Source: Stephania yunnanensis
Taxonomy: Eukaryota > Streptophyta > Magnoliopsida > Ranunculales > Menispermaceae
Length of the DNA stretch: 64,000 nucleotides
Direction: 5' to 3'
Assembly: GCA_039657365.1 (NCBI GenBank)
Contig: CM077585.1
Location: forward strand, 24,825,297 to 24,889,296
Position numbers and translations under genes: made by a program. This document shows, in pieces, positions 57,317 to 64,000 of the stretch (its first letter is position 1; the number at the start of each line of letters is the position of its first letter). Under the pieces are notes generated by a model that saw nothing but the letters and a program-made list of their open reading frames with translations, was not told where the DNA came from and ran no database searches.

Positions 57317-58682
57317 TGTTGGATTTTGGGTTCATACGCAACGGAAAACTCAAAACAATTTTTGAAAAATCTGAATAGGATCGAAAATAAGTTCTATTAA
57401 ACTAGATCTACAAAAGTAAACCATACCTTAATCCGAGATTTCATTCTCTGATTGTTCAGTCTCCTAAACATTTAATCACAGGTCCTCTATCAGAAATCCA
57501 TACACGAATGGTGACCACAATTTGGAGTGCTAGCCCCAAGAGAGATTTAAAATATTTTTTCTCTCCCAAAATCCAGAGAACTCGAAAATAGCAAAAAATA
57601 AAATCTTAATTCTTTTTAGGGTATCATCCTTTTTTTTATGTGTAGATAAACCCTCACTTAAAATCCTATTCGTAATACAACTATTGTATATATGCATTTT
57701 AAGCAAATTACACAAAAGCTCATATTAATAAGTTATCATATAATAAATTGTAAAAGATTTTATGTCATGAATTTTATCATATAAAATTCATTACTCCGGA
57801 CCAATTGTAATTTCACAAAACTATTCTTTATGTGCGACCTAATAGGTTCATGCGACGTTGGTAGTGAACCAAAACCATTTTGGTACACAAGTCATAAGCA
57901 GTATCTCGCAAGGCATTATGACTACCCAAGTAGCATGAATATCAAAATCGATAAAACCTAATGAATAACGTATTATATCCTTTTTTCTTATGATATCCTT
58001 TGATTAAACATAAGGTATGGAAAGTCATCCTTAATGTTCAATCGTACTAGTCTCAATCTTTAGGTAAACTGAAAAGATCCAAGTGACATTAATTATATCA
58101 ATTAATTTGTACTTTGCCATTTAGCAGTAGAACATATCGAGGGATCCACCAATATATCTCTTTATACGAGAGGGACAAATTATATCTTAATTACACACCT
58201 TCACATATTATTCACGTGGTAACTAATCACAATGTTTATAATTGTCCAGTTAAAGACAACTTTTGATTGTGTCAAATTACAATGCTCATAATATTGAAGT
58301 CTATGGTAATACCAAGTCGAAGGACTAAATGATATACAAATCGTGAGTAACAACTATGACTTAATCTATGTGATGTTCTTATAGCGGATCGGTCCAGTAC
58401 CTTGTTCCCTAACAAGTACTCATGATCTCAATTTGTATCCATATATGCATGAGCATCACATGACCATCAATCAAGACTCACACTAGTCTTAATTTATTAT
58501 AGTTCCCAGTATAATGACCGACTTGGAACATTTAGGACATTTCAACAAATACTCATGGATCTTATTATAAGGTAAACATGCAATCATTTATAATAAAATA
58601 GCAAATGAAAACCTTTATTTTACTAACTAAAATTATAATATAAATAATGTTTGTAGATTGATTTCGGACACATGCCCCAACA
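57317..58682 (-). mobile_element. Solo copia LTR with perfect TSD AAATC
   Basis: 1366 bp; the plus strand runs from TGTTGGATTTTGGGTTC to ATGCCCCAACA. Flanked by AAATC at 57312-57316 and 58683-58687. Belongs to the same family as 32621-34004. No internal sequence, so a solo LTR formed by recombination. The target lies just upstream of copia G gag. Confidence 0.9.
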
Positions 58683-58807
58683 AAATCTTGTCTAAAAGAG
58701 AGTGATTATGCTCATCAAGTCTTTGTTTGATTTTTCTATTCTCATCTTGTAATCTCTGTCTGAAGAATTTCGTTCCAATAATTTTTTTGGTAAGATTATT
58801 CTCATCA

Positions 58808-59480
58808 ATGGCTTCTTCAACTTCGAATGAAATTGCACAAACAAATGGGAATGGTGGATCTTCCTTGCCCTCCAAATTTAATTCAAATGGAGGGTTCGTT
58901 CCTCATTCCATACAAATCATGAATCATGATTTGACTCTCCTCGAAAGGTTCGACGGTGAAAACTTCGCTAGATTACGAGAGAAAGTGATGTTCACTTCTC
59001 TCAAGTTGGCGTACATCCTTGATGATGTGCTTGAGACCTTCCCCTAAACCAACTCCAGATGATTCAAACGAAGTGGTGGATCAACGTGTCGCGAGGAAGG
59101 CGGATGACTATCTTTATCGGGGTTACATCCTAAATGCACTCTCTGACAATGTTTATATGGCACATTGAACCACTGAATTGGAGAAAGAGTTGTGGACTAT
59201 GCTGGTCACCAAATACCAAAGTGAGGAATCTAGCAATCATAAGTTTTTTTCTCAAATTGCTTGGATTTCAAGATGGCCAATGATAAGTCATTACTTACAC
59301 AAGTACATGACTTGCAAAATATCATTGGCGATCTTAAGATGGCTGAAGTTTCTCTTGAATAAGAATTCCAAGTAGGTGTAATTATTTCCAAGTTGCTTAT
59401 GAAACTACTTCAGGCAAGAAAGAGAAATGTTATTATTGTGAAAAACCGGGACACTGTCATTCCAAGAAGAAATGAAGTGG
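58808..59480 (+). pseudogene. Copia G gag and zinc knuckle
   Basis: From ATG 58808 (MASSTSNEIAQTNGNGGSSL) to LERFDGENFARLREKVMFTS and LKLAYILDD, the N-terminal half of copia gag (usual L.RFDG.NF.RW). A frame change near 59040 leads to VVDQRVARKADDYLYRGYIL and a TELEKELWTMLVTKYQSEES block at about 59175. The knuckle KCYYCEKPGHCHSKK near 59420 has lost the last Cys of CCHC and is followed by a stop. Gag would package the RNA; here it is in at least three frames. Confidence 0.8.
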
Positions 59481-59539
59481 TCAAGGAAAGTCACAATGTA
59501 GAGCATATGGACATGGAACTCATAACAACGATTTGCCAA

Positions 59540-60640
59540 GCCAATTTGGTTGCAAATGAAGTAGGGTGGTGGCTAGATACCAGTGCAACCATACACATTT
59601 ACATGGACCGCAGTCTTTTCAAGACATACAAAGATCTTGCCACTAGTGAAGAAGTTCTCATGGCAAACTACAATTGCACCAGGGTGGTCGGCAAAGGAAC
59701 GGTGGATATCAAACTTACTTTGAGAAATGTTTTACATCTAATTAATGTTCATTATGTACCTAAAATATGTAAGAATTATCTATCCGGTGACCTCCTTAAT
59801 AAGACATGTTTATGTTTTTTCTATAAGCCGATTAGGTTTATCTTGTTCAACAGAGGTGTTCCTATTGGAAAAGGTTACACATGTAACGGTATGATTAATT
59901 TGAATGCAATAACAGTTAATTATTCTTATATTGTTGATTCATGTTCTTCTATTGTTGATTCATGTTCATTATGACATGGTGGATTGTGCCATGTTAATTT
60001 TCGTTGCATTAGAAATATGCATAAGTTAGGCATAATTACTGATTTTAAAATTGATCATACAAAGTGTGAGATATGTGCACAAACAAAGATCACAAGACAA
60101 TCACATAAATTGGTTCAAAGATCTTCTCAGATTTTTTATTTGATACATAGCGACATTGATTTGAAAAGTCATGTTACATTAGGAGGAAACAAATATTTTC
60201 TCACTTTTATAAATAAATTTTCAAAATATTCGTATGTTTATCTTTTGAAAAGCAAAAATAAGTCTTATGAAAATTTCTTGTTTTCAAATCTGAAATTGAA
60301 AATCAACATAACAAGAAAATCAAGGCTCTAAGATCCATTATACGTGATGAGTATTGTTCCAAGGAGCTTACAAGATTTTTTGAGACTAATGGAATTATAT
60401 ATCAAGTCATGGCACCTTATACACCATACCAAAATAGTGTAGCAGAAAGGAAGAATATAACACTAGTAGAGATAGTTAATTTCACGCTACTAAGTTCTAA
60501 CTTGCCTTTGAACTTATAAGAGGAAGTCGTTCTTTCAGTTTGTTTTATTTTGAATAGAGCTATATTAAAGAGCACTAATGTCACCCCATATGAGCAATGG
60601 TTTAAGCGACAACCTAGTTTTAAGGGACTTAAAGTTTGAG
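59540..60640 (+). pseudogene. Copia G protease and integrase
   Basis: Protease shows WWLDTSATIHIYMDRSLF (usual D[ST]GA[ST].H; Asp kept) near 59565. The pre-integrase part is seen as CHVNFRCIRNMHKLG near 59984. The Zn-ligand CEIC.Q follows near 60068. In the core, HSDIDLKSH (first Asp present) is near 60147, FINKFSKYSYVYLLKSK replaces FIDDFSRY (Asp to Asn) near 60205, and after a frame change APYTPYQNSVAERKN (Glu present) is near 60412. Several stops and shifts. Inactive. Confidence 0.8.
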
Positions 60641-60654
60641 GTCGTCTAACTTAT

Positions 60655-61340
60655 GTGAAGAAATTAGATCCAAAGATGCCTAAATTAGGAAATATAAGTT
60701 ATAAATGTGTTTTTATTGGTTATTCAAAGCATAGTGTGACATATAGATTCTTGAATTTGGAAAATTATGATATAATTGAATCTATAGATGTACAATTCTT
60801 TGAAAATTTAAACAAAATACATAACATGTTTTTGCATCCGAATTTTGAGATTCTAGAGGAGTTGCCTCAAAACTCTTCTAATGAACAAAATCATGAGAAT
60901 CTACAAGGTTTGACTTCAAATTCTTCAAATGAACAAGAGAATAATCCTATTAACGATGATGAGAATATTGAAGTAAGGAGAAGTAAAAGGGAAAAAAATT
61001 GATAAATCTTTTGGCTTGGATTTTATAACCTACTTCGTTGAAGGAAATAAATATGAAATTAAGGAATAAACAAAATTTGTCTTTAATGTTAATGATAATC
61101 CTATTTCGCTTCAACAAGTAGTTTCATTAATGGTTGCTTCATTTTGGAAAGAAGCAATCAATGATGAGATGAATTCGATTTTATCGAATCAAACGTGGGT
61201 ACCTTCTAATGTTCCAACAGAATCAAAGGCAATTGGGTGCAAGCGGGTATTCAAAAGAAAATTAAATGTCGATGGAACTAAAAAAATTCAAGGCGCGTCT
61301 AGTAACTTAGTGCTATAGATAAAAGTATGGCATTGATTAT
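60655..61340 (+). pseudogene. Copia G integrase tail and RT start
   Basis: 115 open codons (60655-61002) cover the integrase C-terminus: MPKLGNISYKCVFIGYSKHS, NYDIIESIDVQFFEN, then an Asn/Glu-rich linker ending RRSKREKN. A frame change follows, then RT begins SFWKEAINDEMNSILSNQTW near 61141 and GCKRVFKRKLNVDGT near 61235. It is cut at the YGIDY position by the LTR at 61341. Confidence 0.8.
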
Positions 61341-63539
61341 TGTAACGACCAGATTTTATTACCACCGTTATTCGAGTTATATGCTGACTCAGATGCCGGC
61401 TCAGGACCACGTGAAAGTCTAGGATAAGCTATGACATGGCTGACTGGACATAAATAGTTATTTTTTGTCTGGTGGTTGAATATAGTGTGGTTTTTAACTT
61501 AAATAATTCTGATATTACATTACATGTGTGAGTTACTTTGAAATATCATGTAAGGATGTGTGACAGGTAAGTACCTCGTAAAGCGTATCAACGCGAGTAC
61601 CTGGTAGTTGTAGTATGGGTACACTAAGTCTTATAATGCTAACTTAAGAAAATAGAATGACTAGAACAAAGTTGAATACGACATAAAATTGATAATTAAA
61701 CTTTAGGCTAAGTCATAATAATCGGGTACATCAAGGATTGGTGCGCCTCGAGATGTGTGTCGAGATGCAGGCACTGGGTGCCGAGTAATTTGGTACTAAG
61801 GGAAGTTATTGTACACTAATTTAAGACCCTAAATAACCTACATATGTATAAAAGTGCTAAAGTTAAATTAATTGAGTTAATTGATTAGAAATGCCTATAG
61901 TTGGATGAAAAAATTGATGTCATAGATTTGTCTCGAGATTTGCACTAGAATGGAATCCTAAGAGATTTGAGTTGAGAATTGGTGTCAACAAGATAGAAGT
62001 TAGCGGAGTTGGAGTTAGCAAGGTCCATTAGATTGACCTCGAGATAAGTGAACACAATTGATTCTAACATAACCTATATATAGCTAAGTTAGTGAGAAAT
62101 CTCTTCATGCAGTAATAACGAAGTTTGTTGTTGAGCTAGAGTGCCAGAAAATTCAATAAGAACTAGGAGGAATGAAGGCAATCTACTAGAGAAATCGAGC
62201 TAGGAAGATCAAATCCAAGAGTTCATCATCTAGGTGTAAAAACCCATTCTTTACTTGCTTAAATTTATGAAATGTATACATAGAAACTCAAATTTTGGGG
62301 GCTTTGCGCACGAATGAATTTCATAGATTAAGCTACTATTTTTCTTGTCTAAATTAGTGTTTTAAACTGATTTTGATGAACAAAAATGGTTTCAAACTAG
62401 TTTTTGCAAGAAATTGGTGTTTTATGAGTTTTTGATACATATATGATTAGTTCTTAGCAAATTTCTTGACCTAACCTCTGTAAATTGAGCATAACTCTCT
62501 CATACGAACTTCAAATAGGGCAGATCATATGCTTTAGAAAGCTTACTCAGAGATTTACAACTTTTGTGTCTAGAGATATTTTGAAATTCTAACTTCTAGC
62601 TCAAAAATACTCTACAATTAGGTAGTTGAAGTGCTAATATGAGATTTTTTTAAATGAACTTTGACAAGTCATAGCTTTCTCAATTCTTATCAGAATGAGC
62701 TCATATTTTAGTATGTTGTTTTTAGGTATGCTAGCTACCTTGTGACTAAAAATTACAATTTTCAGAACTATAAATTGGGAGAAATGATTTTTACAAAATT
62801 GCTAATCAGATTTAATTCCAATTTGCACTATTTTTTGTAGAAGTTCGATATCACTTTCATTTTAGATTGGAATTTTGTAGACCAAGACTTTTCAGAAAGC
62901 TAAGACATAGAGCAAAAACTCTTCTATTAAGTGTCTTAGATGATTTGAAATTTATAATGGCCTAATTCTCACTGCAACATGTGATTCCAAATTGAAAGTT
63001 GAAACTTTATTTAGTCTTCAAGGGGTTGTTTTGGTAAATAAAAATCTAAAATTAATTTAAACACCTTAAGTCACTCTAAAATACTAGATCGTAGCACGGT
63101 CGAACCAGGGTATTTTCAGGGCTTCGGAGTGCGATTTGAGGTGTGTTAGTCCCTTAAGAAACACATCTTGAGTATTTGATTGTTTCAATTGTGCTATCTT
63201 GTATTCTTTGTCGTTCATAATCGATGTTCTATTACCACTTTGATTTGGTATAATGGTTGATAGTTTTGTTCACCGCTTGAGTTTATTCAGATGTTGTGTT
63301 GTACGGACTGTAGTATGCTCGACCATAGCACGTGTCACTTGCATCCTTGGTGAATGGCAACTCGAGTTGCTGACCACATTAGTGTAGGTGTTCGGTGGGT
63401 TGTGAAACGAACCGATCCTCTGCTAGTAGTTTGGATCTAAGCCACTGTGGTATGGGCCGCTGAGATCATCCAGATTGACGAAGTATGGTCTAGTTTGCTA
63501 CGCATGACACAATTATTTGATTTCTATTGGTGTTAGTTA
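61341..63539 (+). mobile_element. Gypsy-type LTR, interrupted by a copia LTR
   Basis: Starts TGTAACGACCAG. The first 300 bp share landmarks with the gypsy B and E LTRs in sense (CCGGCTCAGGACCACGTG; 'aagcgtatcaacgcgagtac'). About 2.2 kb are present before a copia LTR cuts in at 63540, close to the full length of its relatives. The left target pentamer is ATTAT (61336-61340); the right end is outside. No coding region. Confidence 0.7.
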
Positions 63540-64000
63540 TGTTGGGTTTTGGGGTTCATACGCAGCGGAGATTACAAAATAGTTTTGACAAAAACCCCAA
63601 CAAGATCCGAATCTAATTCCATTAAAAACGTTTAAACCATGAAAACTTAATCATACCTCAGTCGCAATATACCTTTCTGAAGGTTGATCGATCTCTAAGG
63701 CGCCGCCAACGACGAACGCCCTCTACCAGTAGTCCACACACGAACGGCGGCCGAGATTCAAAGTGCTATCTTCGAGAGAATGCCAAATCCTTTTGTTTCT
63801 CTCCAAAACGATCCAGAGCATACCAAAAACCCTAAGTCATTTCTAAAACGAAAATAGAGTTTCGGCCTTTTGATCTTTCGTACATGTATTGTAACTTAAA
63901 GCGTCTATTTATACAACCCTTGTATATAGACGGTTAAGTAAATTACAAATATACCCCTACTTAAAGAAGTATAAGTGTAATACATCACAAAGACGTTTCC
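63540..64000 (-). mobile_element. Copia LTR, cut by the window end
   Basis: The plus strand begins TGTTGGGTTTTGGGGTTC. Its 461 visible bp match the start of the LTR at 32621 closely, so the two insertions are probably similar in age. The left flank is AGTTA. Confidence 0.85.

Larger units (their letters stand above)
58683..61340 (+). mobile_element. Copia G: truncated Ty1/copia element
   Basis: Plus strand: leader, gag (from ATG 58808), zinc knuckle, protease, integrase and the first ~70 codons of RT. It is cut within RT at 61340/61341 by a gypsy-type LTR. Its own LTRs are not in the window. All coding parts are broken. Confidence 0.85.

Overview
The window looks like repeat-rich nuclear DNA of a flowering plant, most likely a eudicot (inference). 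It is AT-rich and built from plant LTR retrotransposons, an RTE-clade LINE, Mutator-like elements (MULEs), microsatellites and minisatellites. Primer-binding sites match plant initiator-Met and Asp tRNAs. I found no convincingly intact host gene. The only gene-like remnants outside transposons are a FAR1/FRS-like DNA-binding gene broken by insertions and a small zinc-knuckle pseudogene. All LTR boundaries and target-site duplications (TSDs) were read by eye, and no alignments or database searches were run.

Layout. 1-2.1 kb: RTE-type LINE (minus). 2.1-9.5 kb: decayed Ty1/copia element (minus, copia A) holding a solo gypsy-type LTR (3159-5429, TSD CTAAG) and a foldback MULE (5825-6896, TSD ATCTATGCC). 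Copia A itself sits in an LTR of a Ty3/gypsy deletion derivative (gypsy B, to 13632). 13.6-15.2 kb: LINE scrap, an array of seven palindromes and a long GA-rich tract. 15.5-22.5 kb: mudrA-like transposase pseudogene followed by a plant-mobile-domain (PMD) pseudogene with three introns, then a minisatellite. 22.5-22.9 kb: short LTR. 23.0-29.3 kb: Ty1/copia element C with two LTRs and a broken pol.

29.5-37.8 kb: a DNA-element-like end, then a large LTR element with a tRNA-Asp primer site (30187-37652, TSD AGAGT). That element carries one gag-like ORF and is invaded by a 5'-truncated copia (copia D, minus). 37.9-40.2 kb: element with long terminal inverted repeats (TIRs) and an LTR-like interior. 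41.2-52.5 kb: FAR1-like pseudogene split by a short LTR (41583-42250) and by a 9.8-kb chromodomain-type Ty3/gypsy element (gypsy E, minus, 42433-52225, TSD CTAGG). 52.7-58.7 kb: a copia 5' LTR, the zinc-knuckle pseudogene and a solo copia LTR (57317-58682, TSD AAATC). 58.7-61.3 kb: truncated copia G (plus), cut by a gypsy-type LTR (61341-63539), which is cut in turn by another copia LTR running off the window.

The coding remnants are retrotransposon gag/protease/integrase/RT/RNase H, MULE transposase, and PMD and FAR1 domains. Nearly all carry stops, frameshifts or lost catalytic residues, so the region is best read as layered, mostly dead transposons whose nesting gives a relative insertion order. 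The most unusual structures are the palindrome array beside the MULE/PMD module, the C-tract/G-tract foldback MULE, the templated filler at 36.09-36.18 kb, and short motifs shared between otherwise unrelated elements.
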